A stretch of DNA of 64,000 nucleotides, from positions 34,835,776 to 34,899,775 of the forward strand of contig JAPTHN010000004.1 in assembly GCA_026936325.1 (NCBI GenBank). Reading direction: 5' to 3'. Below the pieces are notes generated by a model. It was not told the origin of the DNA and made no database searches. It saw nothing but the letters and a program-made list of their open reading frames with translations. Positions 1-11,295 of this stretch are shown one piece after another; positions within the stretch are counted from its first letter, which is position 1, and every line of letters begins with the position of its first letter. The translations under genes and the position numbers were made by a program. The DNA is from Platynereis dumerilii. Taxonomy: Eukaryota > Annelida > Polychaeta > Phyllodocida > Nereididae.

Positions 1-115
1 ACATGAAAAAGATACTTACATCTCACAGAATGGTTATATTTCATAACAAGATAGATGTTGATACACAAGAGCTTGAGATACATGTAGTTCCCTTTTGATA
101 TACTGCTACCACGTA
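1..115 (-). repeat. R1 repeat family, terminal fragment
   Basis: The segment matches the ends of the larger R1 copies near 15,220-15,330 and 17,930-18,030 (shared words include gatactcacatctc and gaatggttatattt) and, in reverse orientation, 49,270-49,340. Read on the minus strand it resembles a short cysteine-containing stretch (RCKYLF) that is also seen in the 49.3-kb copy. It is truncated by the window edge. No intact reading frame remains. Confidence 0.6.
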
Positions 116-250
116 AAGACACAGTGATTAATGCAGAATTGAAGGAATGTGTACATCACAACCAAATGGCAAACTGCCTTATGAATAGTAGGATAGTAGG
201 ATTATGGTAGGCAATTCTTGACTAAAATTATTTAGAAGGACTTACATTTT

Positions 251-470
251 GCTAGTAAAATATAACTCATCTCTCTTGTTTGTGTCAATTCAGTGTTTCT
301 TTTCTGCTAGTAAAATATAACTCATCTCTCTTGTTTGTGTCAATTCAGTGTTTCTTTTTTGCTAGTAAAATATAACTCATCTCTCTTGTTTGTGTGAATT
401 CAGTGTTTCTTTTTTGCTAGTAAAATATAACTCATCTCTCTTGTTTGTGTCAATTCAGTGTTTCTTTTAG
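251..470 (+). repeat. 55-bp minisatellite, 4 copies
   Basis: Four direct copies start at 251, 306, 361 and 416, each beginning gctagtaaaatataactc. The copies are almost identical; copy 3 has a gtcaatt to gtgaatt change. The exact 55-bp spacing and near identity point to recent tandem amplification. No coding frame or known family is evident. Confidence 0.95.
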
Positions 471-479
471 CATTTATGA

Positions 480-1300
480 TTGGGTATTGTTGTACAGTAG
501 TGATTTTGAAAATGTAATAATCGAGATGTTGTACAATAAGGAGTGCAAGCTTATATTGTTGCAACAAACACTTCCCTTCCCTGGTGCTTTATTCTAGTAC
601 ATTAAGCCAGAGTCACTAAACCAAATACCTTTTGCATAATTGGATGTAATTGGTCGTGCTACAAGCGCCAATGTAATTATGCTAAAGGCTGAGTTGGTGG
701 TGATAGCAGAATCAGCAGGTTTGGCTTGAGGCTAAAAAGGGAAGAAAAATTGGGAGGTGTTGGGATGATGAATATGGATGAGGAGGTTTGGTCAAGCTGT
801 GATATAAAAGGAAGAAACAGAGCGAAAAGTTGTGTGCCTTAAGGATTCACTTTTAAAGTTTCTTGTTTAGTCAATTAACATAAGTTGTGACTTGATAAGA
901 AGCAAGAGCAAGAAGTGGTGCACCAGAGAGATTCATGCTTGACGTTGATAATTCTTGAAGATGTAATTTAAGGGCAACAACATCTTTGGGTTTCAATCTT
1001 ATGCCCATCTTTTCATCTACAAAATATTGAACCAAATGCTTCAGATATCCAAGGCATCACTTTTTATAATCGGCCATTTTGAAATATATTTCCTTCTCTT
1101 CCTGATTGCATGAAGCAGTATAGTAGAAGCAAGGTCGGGAATTTCCTCTGATGGAATTGTCACATTTCTTTTTCAATGACGCTTCTCCTATTTCTGTACC
1201 TACACTTTCTAGATTTTTAGCATATGCTCTTTTCCTTCTTGCTTCATAGTCCATGTTCAGTTGTGACACGTTTTGTTCCATTATAGCAGGAGCTGATATA
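480..1300. repeat. R2 dispersed repeat, copy 1
   Basis: The core (about 540-735) contains ggtgctttatt, acattaagccagagtcacta and gctgagttggtggtgatagc. These words recur at 20,255-20,450, 44,672-44,880, 45,245-45,475 and 45,535-45,600. The flank about 1,090-1,290 also matches 20,590-20,790 and 44,995-45,205. The minus strand has a 132-codon open frame (1,057-1,455) whose MEQNVSQLNMDYEARR stretch faintly resembles translations of the other copies. That suggests R2 carries a decayed coding exon, but the protein is not recognised and the frame may be chance. The other copies are interrupted by stops. Confidence 0.65.
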
Positions 1301-1764
1301 GATGTAAGAGAAAAGTTTAATTGTAGATCCTTTTGATGATAAATTCTCATTGTTTGTTGAAATTTCGCATAGATCTCTTCCCCTGTCTCAAATTTTAAAA
1401 GACAAATAGTATGAATTAAGAAAGATTGTGATTTATCTATTTGGAAATCATTCAAGATTTCTTTTCCCTAGGAAACACCATTATATGATTACAATAAATG
1501 AAATAGAGATCTATCACTTGTAATTCCATCACATTGTTCAGGCAAACTTAACCTTTTCAGGTATTTACTGGATTGGTGCCTTTCTGAACAATTCTGTTCA
1601 GAATATATTGTGATACTCCTAGAAAGGCGAATGCCAAATCCAAAAACTTTAGAAGCTGATGCTAGTTCAAGTTGTTTCATGGATGTTTTATCAAAGCCAC
1701 ACTAATGAACCTTGATGTGTATTACAGATTTTGATATGAAGAAGACAAATTCAGCATAAACTTT

Positions 1765-1885
1765 CTTAGAGATTCCAGCTAAAAGTCTTTCAACACTTGA
1801 TCTAAAATGTCACTTGCAATTTGACTCCCATATTCCTTGAGGGCAGGTTGTGCTAACGAGCTTAAGGGACACACGTGTTTCGCAT
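1765..1885. repeat. dispersed repeat segment shared with 28,195-28,320
   Basis: About 120 bp (aacacttgatct, tttgactccc, attccttgaggg, ttaagggacacacgtgt) is repeated in direct orientation at 28,195-28,320. It follows R2 copy 1 here and the interrupted R2 copy 2 there, so it is probably a further part of the same long dispersed repeat. No gene is seen. Confidence 0.75.
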
Positions 1886-2750
1886 TTCATTGCTTTGAAG
1901 CTCCGAAGCCAGAATGGCTGAAGGAAAGAACTATTCATTGGCATAGCGATGTTTTAAACGTTAGAGACAATACATTTTTTGTCCTGGTTATTTATCAGAA
2001 AAATTATGCAAGGAAAGAACTATTCATTGGCATGGAAAACTTTTCAACATAATAGCCATCAAATTTAAGATCTTGATTATTAGCTGTTTTAAAAGTATGG
2101 GAAAGTGATCACATAGACAATTGTATTAGCACTATTAATATTTTCGTGTACACAACCATTGTAAACAATTTAAAACCATTTTATTATGGATTAGATTGAC
2201 TTCAAAACACATAATAAGCATTGGAAATTTGTTTCAGAAAATGTCAGGTGGAATGCCAATATCTAATGTCATGCAGTTCATTCAGTTCAAGTTTCATCTG
2301 GCAAGAAGGAAGGCATCACTTTTCTGCAAAATAACTCAAATTTCAAGTCGAGAAAGATTCAATGATAAATCAGACATTCAAAACTGCACTGAAATGGCAT
2401 TGAGAATATGCATGACTTTCAGAGATTAGAACTACATGGGAACCAGAGAGATGCAAAATTGTCTTCAGTGTCAACCATTTTCACACTCTAAAGACATTGG
2501 CCTTAATAACAGAATTGGAAGGACACAACATAAGCTTAGGTGAGATAGAGTAATGCCTTATTTTAAATTTGCCTCAGCAGGATTATTTCAATCAAACTGC
2601 ACTTCAAATATTAAATAATAACTTTTTTTGAACATAATTATTATTTTCTTCTTCTTGTGATTCAAATATAGCTTTTATCTAAGTTTACATTGTACAATTC
2701 ATTCAATGATATTGAGTCTAAGTTTATTCACATCTTATCTATATTATCTA
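1886..2750. other. AT-rich stretch without recognisable feature
   Basis: Short open frames on both strands lack family motifs. A 30-bp word including aaggaaagaactattcattgg occurs twice (about 1,921 and 2,009), a small local duplication. Nothing else is supported. Confidence 0.5.
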
Positions 2751-2844
2751 ATATCAGTTCGGCAAACGTCAAAATTCGGCAGCGCTGCCATTTAAGGCAT
2801 CCCCCGATGCCATTTTCGGCAACCGTTGCCAAATACGGCATCGG

Positions 2845-2868
2845 GGAGATGCCGAATTCGGCATCTCC
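2845..2868. repeat. 24-bp perfect palindrome centred on GAATTC
   Basis: The strand reads ggagatgccgaa followed by its exact reverse complement. It sits about 90 bp inside the outer terminus of unit 1, among other self-complementary words (ggcagcgctgcc; ggcaaccgttgcc). The same palindrome is at 10,059-10,082 in unit 2. It could be a binding site for a dimeric protein or simply a foldback of the subterminal region; the role is unknown. Confidence 0.9.
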
Positions 2869-3369
2869 GTAGTTCAAATGTATCTCGGCAGATGGCGCTA
2901 ATGATCGGGGATGACGTATGTGCTGCCACCTTGAGTTAATATATATTTCTTTCAATCTATCCAAGAAAAATGGAAATCTATCCCAGCGTTTTTGAAATGT
3001 TTGCAGTTTTTAAGTTAAACTTAGCACGTTTTTGTGCCTGATTACTAATTTTGGGTGTTTGACTCTAGTAATCACACAAGGACTTGAATAGTGTCAATGG
3101 AGATACAGAAAAAAAATCATGCTGAAATTGACCAGAATTAGGCCTAGGAAATTAGGCCTATCAAGGGTCAAGATATGTGAATGTCTGAGATATTTAAAGC
3201 TGAAACCTCTATTTAAAATCCTGGAGTGTTTCAAAGCATGACCCCAAGAGATGACACATTTCAGGGGCCTAATAATTTTGTCCCTGGCAAATTTTAATTC
3301 ATTTACTTATCTTGATCAATTTTGACACTTATTGAAAAATTGATGATTTGTCATAGAAATATAATCAGT

Positions 3370-4130
3370 CTGTGCTCTGGGTGTTTAATGCACTTTTGAG
3401 CTTTTTGAGGGCTGCACCGCTATTCCTTCAAATGCTGCTGCATTAAAGTCAGTTCTGTATATTTAATCCAAATTTTCGGCATAAGGCTTCCAAGAAAACA
3501 TGTCAAGGAAAAAAAAAATGTTCAGGGGGGGTCACTGTATTTTTTAATAGGAAAAAATTATATTTTTAGCTTAAAATCTGAAGAAAAACTTAAACAAAAA
3601 GCCAAGGGATGAATTCTCAAGGTAGAAATGCAAATAAGGTATCAAATGAAAGTAGAGAAGCAGCACTATATGATGCTGGAGGCGCTTTTTTGAATTTTGA
3701 ATTTTAATCCCTGTTCCATAGGGTTTTAGCTGAAACAGAGCCATTTTTGCATCTTTATTGGGCAAAAAAATGTACTCAATGCAAAAATTAAAAAAGCGCC
3801 TCCATGATCATGTAGTACTAATTCACTGCTTTCATTTGACACCTTATTTACACTTCTACTATTAAAATTCATCCCTCGGCCTCTATTTTAGTTTTTTTTA
3901 ATCAGATTTTAAGCTAAAAATAGTATGTTTTTCCTATTAAAAGATGCACTGACCCCCAGAAAAAAAAAAATTCCCCTTGACATGTTTTATTAGACTCCTG
4001 ATGCCAACATTTTTGACTAAAACTGCACAAATGCCTTTATTTGAGCATCATTTTAATAAGGGCATTTCAGTTCTGTCCAAAAAAGCTGAAAAGTACATTA
4101 ACCAACCAGAGAATTTTTCTTCAGATTTTT
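3370..4130. repeat. nested imperfect palindrome (foldback), left unit
   Basis: The two halves are diverged inverted copies centred near 3,755. Matching words include catgtcaagg with ccttgacatg, gtcactgta with cactgaccc, ggcgcttttttgaatttt with aaaaaagcgcctcc, and tttaagctaaaaata. The halves are much less alike than the two 3.6-kb units, so this palindrome is older than the unit duplication. It may be a separate foldback element that inserted in an ancestor of the unit. Confidence 0.8.
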
Positions 4131-5359
4131 AAAAGTTTGGTGTAGAAAGTGGTTTGGAAGTGTGGAGTTTTGGGAGCTGGGAGGGGGGCCAGGGGTTTGG
4201 ATCAGTGGCGTAGTTAGCAGGGCATTGGGTCATGCCCCCTGATCACCACTTATCCGCTGCATGTTATGCCCTCCTCAAATAATTTCTAGATATGCTCCTA
4301 GTTGGGATGACTGTATAATAGTCTCTACAGGAATGTCTTAATTCTAAAATACTTTTCGTGGGAATTATGTAATATATCTCTGCAACAAGTATAAAGTGTG
4401 TCGCTGAATTGCATAATTCGTGTGAGATGCAGGTACTCTATACTTTCAATGGAATGTATACCTGCATGCAGAAGCAGTGCATTTTTTAACATTGTAACTG
4501 GGAGTCCAAATGGTCTGCTAGTGGACAGATTTGGTCTCCCAGTGTTTGCCAGATTGGTCTCACTGAGAGACCAACTTTTTCCCAGAGACTCATGAATTGC
4601 AAATTAGGTTTTCTTGATTTGAAATTCTTGGGTGCTTTAAACCAAAGAGTCTTCTTTTATATTTTTCTTCACTGATCTATGTCATAATTATTTTTATTAC
4701 TGCAGTTTTCATAAGTTTGAAATTTATCACACTACTTTTGGTTCAAATTGGCCCAACTCAAAAAGAAATCAGCAGTCACCTCAATAATTCAAATTCCTCT
4801 TTGGAAGTCCATATAACTATATCTAGTGGATGGTCAACAGATATGCTGTATAAATTTGGCGCATTGCGCTGGTACTATTAAATGGTTTACGGTTTGTCCG
4901 TTGGTCTCCCAGTGAAAAATCCTTTAAAAATGCTCTGTAGCAGAAGTACATAATTCTTGCAGGAAATTACAGAAATCCACAGACTTATACAGAATTGCAG
5001 AATTCCTATAGAGAACTGCAAGAGTTGTAGGCCTACTTGAACCAAATGGCTACACCAACCTTCTTCCACAGAGTCAAGTGACTGGCAAGCAAGGTCTGCA
5101 TTTTGCATAAACGTTGCAAAATTGCAAAAATGCAATGAGGGAAATTACTAAGTGCAGAGTTCTTGGATCTTGTTGAAGTACAGATCCTGCAGGAACAGAG
5201 ATTTTATGCTTTTGAAAGCATTGGAACAGTCTTTTAAATCCAATTCTTGCGGTGTATGATGCCAGAATTAAATTAATTGGAATTGTTGAAATACCACAAT
5301 TTTAATCCAGAAGCCAGAAAACCTTAACTATCCAACAGTGCGTCTTTTAAAAACATTTT

Positions 5360-5795
5360 CGTCGTGAGTACCCGGGGGGGGGCACTCACATTGAAGTCAT
5401 ACTACCTATGTGCCGCTCAAAAGATAGGGTTTTTAATGGGATTTCCTGACCACAGGGTCATTTTTTTAGGCCAGGAGAGCCTGACCATAGGGTACACTTC
5501 TCAATTGGACATCAGACAGTGTTGTTTTGCAATTAGGCAATGTCCAATTTGCATTGAACTTGCAGGTGTTAGGTGTCATTCTTAATTGCAATTTAGATTT
5601 CACACCTTTTCTAATAACTTTTTCTCTTTTATGTCTATATAATAGGCTATAGGGCCTATATAATAACCTGACCATAGGGTATGAAATTTCGGCTTGAAAA
5701 CCTGACCATAGGGTACAAATTTCCAAACGCGTGCCGCACATCCGTATCAAAATCCGGCCGAGTACCCCCCCCCCCCCGGGAGTACCCCCCCCCTC
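5360..5795. repeat. nested GC-rich phrase element, left unit
   Basis: The segment is bordered by gagtacccggggggggg on the left and ccgagtaccccc on the right, a short inverted terminus with homopolymer runs. The word cctgaccatagggta and close variants (cctgaccacagggtca) occurs four times inside. A 94-codon minus-strand frame (5,466-5,750) spans the phrases but is best explained by their lack of stops. Similarly organised phrase elements are at 35,775, 55,955, 60,392 and 63,365. Confidence 0.7.
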
Positions 5796-6363
5796 CTGTG
5801 CTAGTATGTATCAACGCTATATGCCATCCTGAAGTGGTTAACTCAGGGCTTTACCTTCTCACCGGGTTAGTGGCAAAAATTTTGTCATGATGTCACATGA
5901 TTTCAGCTTATTAAATTTAGTTAGGCCTATACCAAACTTACCCAATATCAGCAAAATGGGTGAACTACTTTAGACAATAGATCTGTGATAAGTAGGCATA
6001 CAAATTCAATCAGGCACTAGGGTTCAGAACTTCAGAAGACAGCAGGAAGAAATATTTGCAGGCCTACACCTCTCCAACACCTGGGTCTATGGTCCAGCTC
6101 AGGCCTATAAAGTGCTTAGGCCGGTGTGTCCCCTTCAATCTATAGGGCCTATATGTACTAAATCACGTTCTTCTTACCTTCCTTGACAGTAACAACTGCA
6201 AAGATAAATGTGAGAGTGGTTGTTTTGGTGTTATTTTACTGTTTTGTCACTTAAAGGGTCAAAATAAGGCAACCGTTGCCTTTAACAGCAGCGGGGATGC
6301 CTCAAACAGCAGCGGGGATGCCTTAAACGGCAGCGCTGCCGAATTTTGACTTTTGCCGAACTG

Positions 6364-6566
6364 ATATTATTGTGCATTTTACATTGACACAATGTTAAAC
6401 TTCAACATTGTTTTGCAATGAATACACATTACATTTATATTTCTCTCGAAAGTCAGAACTTAGATATTTAAAAAATTCAGACTGCGTCTCTCCTTCAACA
6501 TACATCCCATAGCTCTTGGACTGGCTCTGAGAAAAGCAGAAAGCATGACAGATCACAGATTAATAT
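6364..6566. other. 203-bp spacer between the inverted units
   Basis: This is single-copy AT-rich sequence flanked on both sides by the ATAT boundary and the cagttcggc terminus. It contains a weak local inverted match (acaatgttaaac / ttcaacattgttt). It would form the loop if the 3.6-kb arms paired. No gene is seen. Confidence 0.8.
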
Positions 6567-7133
6567 CAGTTCGGCAAAAGTCAAAATTCGGCAGCGCTGC
6601 CGTTTAAGGCATCCCCGCTGCTGTTTGAGGCATCCCCGCTGCTGTTAAAGGCAACGGTTGCCTTATTTTGACCCTTTAAGTGACAAAACAGTAAAATAAC
6701 ACCAAAACAACCACTCTCACATTTATCTTTGCAGTTGTTACTGTCAAGGAAGGTAAGAAGAACGTGATTTAGTACATATAGGCCCTATAGATTGAAGGGG
6801 ACACACCGGCCTAAGCACTTTATAGGCCTGAGCTGGACCATAGACCCAGGTGTTGGAGAGGTGTAGGCCTGCAAATATTTCTTCCTGCTGTCTTCTGAAG
6901 TTCTGAACCCTAGTGCCTGATTGAATTTGTATGCCTACTTATCACAGATCTATTGTCTAAAGTAGTTCACCCATTTTGCTGATATTGGGTAAGTTTGGTA
7001 TAGGCCTAACTAAATTTAATAAGCTGAAATCATGTGACATCATGACAAAATTTTTGCCACTAACCCGGTGAGAAGGTAAAGCCCTGAGTTAACCACTTTA
7101 GGATGGCACATAGCGTTCATACATACTGGCACA

Positions 7134-7569
7134 GGAGGGGGGGTACTCCCCGGGGGGGGGGGGTACTCGGCCGGATTTTGATACGGATGTGCGGCACGCG
7201 TTTGGAAATTTGTACCCTATGGTCAGGTTTTCAAGCCGAAATTTCATACCCTATGGTCAGGTTATTATATAGGCCCTATAGCCTATTATATAGACATAAA
7301 AGAGAAAAAGTTATTAGAAAAGGTGTGAAATCTAAATTGCAATTAAGAATGACACCTAACACCTGCAAGTTCAATGCAAATTGGACATTGCCTAATTGCA
7401 AAACAACACTGTCTGATGTCCAATTGAGAAGTGTACCCTATGGTCAGGCTCTCCTGGCCTAAAAAAATGACCCTGTGGTCAGGAAATCCCATTAAAAACC
7501 CTATCTTTTGAGCGGCACATAGGTAGTATGACTTCAATGTGAGTGCCCCCCCCCGGGTACTCACGACGA
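7134..7569. repeat. nested GC-rich phrase element, right unit
   Basis: This is the mirror copy of 5,360-5,795. The reverse-complement word taccctatggtcagg recurs four times, between ggggtactcggccgg and ccccgggtactcacgac. Its G/C homopolymer lengths differ slightly from the partner copy, as expected for slippage. Confidence 0.7.
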
Positions 7570-8796
7570 AAATGTTTTTAAAAGACGCACTGTTGGATAG
7601 TTAAGGTTTTCTGGCTTCTGGATTAAAATTGTGGTATTTCAACAATTCCAATTAATTTAATTCTGGCATCATACCCCGCAAGAATTGGATTTAAAAGACT
7701 GTTCCAATGCTTTCAAAAGCATAAAATCTCTGTTCCTGCAGGATCTGTACTTCAACAAGATCCAAGAACTCTGCACTTAGTAATTTCCCTCATTGCATTT
7801 TTGCAATTTTGCAACGTTTATGCAAAATGCAGACCTTGCTTGCCAGTCACTTGACTCTGTGGAAGAAGGTTGGTGTAGCCATTTGGTTCAAGTAGGCCTA
7901 CAACTCTTGCAGTTCTCTATAGGAATTCTGCAATTCTGTATAAGTCTGTGGATTTCTGTAATTTCCTGCAAGAATTATGTACTTCTGCTACAGAGCATTT
8001 TTAAAGGATTTTTCACTGGGAGACCAACGGACAAACCGTAAACCATTTAATAGTACCAGCGCAATGCGCCAAATTTATACAGCATATCTGTTGACCATCC
8101 ACTAGATATAGTTATATGGACTTCCAAAGAGGAATTTGAATTATTGAGGTGACTGCTGATTTCTTTTTGAGTTGGGCCAATTTGAACCAAAAGTAGTGTG
8201 ATAAATTTCAAACTTATGAAAACTGCAGTAATAAAAATAATTATGACATAGATCAGTGAAGAAAAATATAAAAGAAGACTCTTTGGTTTAAAGCACCCAA
8301 GAATTTCAAATCAAGAAAACCTAATTTGCAATTCATGAGTCTCTGGGAAAAAGTTGGTCTCTCAGTGAGACCAATCTGGCAAACACTGGGAGACCAAATC
8401 TGTCCACTAGCAGACCATTTGGACTCCCAGTTACAATGTTAAAAAATGCACTGCTTCTGCATGCAGGTATACATTCCATTGAAAGTATAGAGTACCTGCA
8501 TCTCACACGAATTATGCAATTCAGCGACACACTTTATACTTGTTGCAGAGATATATTACATAATTCCCACGAAAAGTATTTTAGAATTAAGACATTCCTG
8601 TAGAGACTATTATACAGTCATCCCAACTAGGAGCATATCTAGAAATTATTTGAGGAGGGCATAACATGCAGCGGATAAGTGGTGATCAGGGGGCATGACC
8701 CAATGCCCTGCTAACTACGCCACTGATCCAAACCCCTGGCCCCCCTCCCAGCTCCCAAAACTCCACACTTCCAAACCACTTTCTACACCAAACTTT

Positions 8797-9558
8797 TAAA
8801 AATCTGAAGAAAAATTCTCTGGTTGGTTAATGTACTTTTCAGCTTTTTTGGACAGAACTGAAATGCCCTTATTAAAATGATGCTCAAATAAAGGCATTTG
8901 TGCAGTTTTAGTCAAAAATGTTGGCATCAGGAGTCTAATAAAACATGTCAAGGGGAATTTTTTTTTTTCTGGGGGTCAGTGCATCTTTTAATAGGAAAAA
9001 CATACTATTTTTAGCTTAAAATCTGATAAAAAAAACTGAAATAGAGGCCGAGGGATGAATTTTAATAGTAGAAGTGTAAATAAGGTGTCAAATGAAAGCA
9101 GTGAATTAGTACTACATGATCATGGAGGCGCTTTTTTAATTTTTGCATTGAGTACATTTTTTTGCCCAATAAAGATGCAAAAATGGCTCTGTTTCAGCTA
9201 AAACCCTATGGAACAGGGATTAAAATTCAAAATTCAAAAAAGCGCCTCCAGCATCATATAGTGCTGCTTCTCTACTTTCATTTGATACCTTATTTGCATT
9301 TCTACCGTGAGAATTCATCCCTTGGCTTTTTGTTTAAGTTTTTCTTCAGATTTTAAGCTAAAAATAGCATTTTTTCCTATTAAAAAATACAGTGACCCCC
9401 CCTGAACATTTTTTTTTTCCTTGACATGTTTTCTTGGAAGCCTTATGCCGAAAATTTGGATTAAATATACAGAACTGACTTTAATGCAGCAGCATTTGAA
9501 GGAATAGCGGTGCAGCCCTCAAAAAGCTCAAAAGTGCATTAAACACCCAGAGCACAGA
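8797..9558. repeat. nested imperfect palindrome (foldback), right unit
   Basis: This is the mirror copy of 3,370-4,130, with the same two diverged halves around about 9,173. The open frame 9,162-9,356 differs from its partner by one residue (Leu to Arg), so it is not evidence of a gene. Confidence 0.8.
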
Positions 9559-10176
9559 CTGATTATATTTCTATGACAAATCATCAATTTTTCAATAAGT
9601 GTCAAAATTGATCAAGATAAGTAAATGAATTAAAATTTGCCAGGGACAAAATTATTAGGCCCCTGAAATGTGTCATCTCTTGGGGTCATGCTTTGAAACA
9701 CTCCAGGATTTTAAATAGAGGTTTCAGCTTTAAATATCTCAGACATTCACATATCTTGACCCTTGATAGGCCTAATTTCCTAGGCCTAATTCTGGTCAAT
9801 TTCAGCATGATTTTTTTTCTGTATCTCCATTGACACTATTCAAGTCCTTGTGTGATTACTAGAGTCAAACACCCAAAATTAGTAATCAGGCACAAAAACG
9901 TGCTAAGTTTAACTTAAAAACTGCAAACATTTCAAAAACGCTGGGATAGATTTCCATTTTTCTTGGATAGATTGAAAGAAATATATATTAACTCAAGGTG
10001 GCAGCACATATGTCATCCCCGATCATTAGCGCCATCTGCCGAGATACATTTGAACTACGGAGATGCCGAATTCGGCATCTCCCCGATGCCGTATTTGGCA
10101 ACGGTTGCCGAAAATGGCATCGGGGGATGCCTTAAATGGCAGCGCTGCCGAATTTTGACGTTTGCCGAACTGATAT

Positions 10177-10985
10177 GTCTAAAATGACAACTTGGTTAAA
10201 TCTCTTAGACACTGAGAGTAAGTTTGAAAACAATCAGTCACTTTAACAGCAGAATGAAAATGCTGATGCTTAAACTGCCAAGTGATTATTCATTTTGCTT
10301 GAAGAATATGACGGATGATTTTAAAGTGATAATCTCACTAAAAAGATGGAGGAGCATTGTAAAATGTATGGCAAATGACGAAATTGTCTTTAGATCATAA
10401 TAATTATACAGTGTATTCTACATAAAGGAGATCCAGTCTCGAGCAAAAAAGGAAAGGAAGAGTGAAAAACAAGGCAATTACAATGGTACACAAGCTAAAC
10501 ATTGGGTTGTCACTGTGACTACTTCTTGACTACTTTAGGGTAGTAATGAGTGCAAAATTTGGAAGTGACTTACTGGAAGATCATTTTGACTGTTCTATCA
10601 TGATAACAATTAATACATTGACTCTGCAAGCATCCAAAATATAGTCGATTTGCTCACCATCTAGTAGCCTTGATTGCCAGAGAGGTACATCTTATAATCC
10701 AATATTTGTGATATTAGCAATCCTTTAGTAATATTGACTCAAGGAATTGTCGGTTTTGGCAACAGGCATTACCAATCTTGAGTTGTCACTTTGACCACCC
10801 TGTGTTTAGAGTGCATGGATGCATTTGACTTAGTGTCAATTCCTAAAGTTTGACTGCCATTTTCAAGGCTATAGAAAATTGCAGATGGTTCATTGTTCAG
10901 TGTATCCTAATCCCCAACACTGCTATGTATGTTGTTGTATAGAAAGGGTGTATGGATCGGTATCTTTCACCATTTTTACAGGGAT
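10177..10985. other. AT-rich stretch, no feature recognised
   Basis: Both strands have frequent stops and no repeat partner in the window that I could find. The sequence just outside the right unit (agtaagtttg) weakly resembles the left flank (ctaagtttat), too little to call a duplication. Confidence 0.5.
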
Positions 10986-10999
10986 TGATTGAGAAACAC

Positions 11000-11270
11000 A
11001 TACCACCAAGACATTGTATTACTGGTGACTTCCTACCAGCAAGACATACCCATAATCCTGACCATTTAGTAACTTCTTCCTTGCCACTGTTTCCTCAGTG
11101 CCAAGAGCTACATCAAAAAGAATGTGTCTGATGCGAATGTTGTGTTTCTTGTCAAGGAGCCTTTTCTCGCTGTTAGGTGACAACATTCTGTCTGGTTTGT
11201 AGTGCGTGTTCTGTGCCTCAGTGCATGTGAATAGTCCAGATTCTAGATAGTCTGTAGAATGATGGGGCTA
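11000..11270 (-). pseudogene. decayed coding segment of unknown protein in R1 copy A
   Basis: The minus strand reads without stops through a stretch containing PDRML, SEKRLLDKKHNIRIRH and ILFDVALG, ending near LNGQDYGYVLLVG. The matching frame of copy B (15,674-15,900) keeps PDRML, VDVALG and QNGQDYGYVLLVG, but its middle is out of frame. R2 copy 2 (about 20,640, minus) gives a similar SLIDKKYDISIR. Similarity at peptide level across three copies suggests this was once an exon of a repeated gene or element. I do not recognise the protein. The segment is cut by the 1.5-kb insertion at 11,296. Confidence 0.4.
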
Positions 11271-11295
11271 GAATTGTGTTCAGAAGCAAGCTTGC

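Larger units (their letters stand above)
2755..6363 (+). mobile_element. 3.6-kb non-autonomous DNA transposon-like unit, copy 1
   Basis: The unit starts cagttcggcaaacgtc and ends with the reverse complement of nearly the same string. This gives inverted termini of about 50 bp, then ggcagcgctgcc and aggcatcccc words. Each end is flanked by ATAT, so a TA or ATAT target is possible. Only short open frames occur (for example 4,398-4,595 on plus and 4,887-5,135 on minus), with no transposase motif, so it should depend on proteins encoded elsewhere. Nested inside are an imperfect palindrome (3,370-4,130), a hAT-like end (cagtggcgtagttag at 4,205) and a GC-rich phrase element (5,360-5,795). A near-identical inverted copy lies at 6,567-10,172. 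The superfamily is unresolved; a Tc1/mariner-like TA target is one possibility. Confidence 0.75.
6567..10172 (-). mobile_element. 3.6-kb non-autonomous DNA transposon-like unit, copy 2 (inverted)
   Basis: This is the reverse complement of 2,755-6,363, with only scattered differences. Those seen include four substitutions near 7,090-7,130 against 5,805-5,835, one near 7,678 against 5,251, one near 9,306 and one near 10,011. It has the same inverted termini, ATAT flanks and nested elements in mirror order. An 82-codon frame (7,793-8,041) is identical to its partner at 4,887-5,135. The near identity points to a very recent copy or to ongoing gene conversion between palindrome arms. No transposase is encoded. 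Confidence 0.75.

Noticed and set aside
2755-10172. Paired small genes in mirror symmetry (for example 4,887-5,135 and 7,793-8,041)
   Set aside because: Identity reflects the recent inverted duplication. There is no domain, signal peptide or codon bias, and neighbouring frames are equally open.
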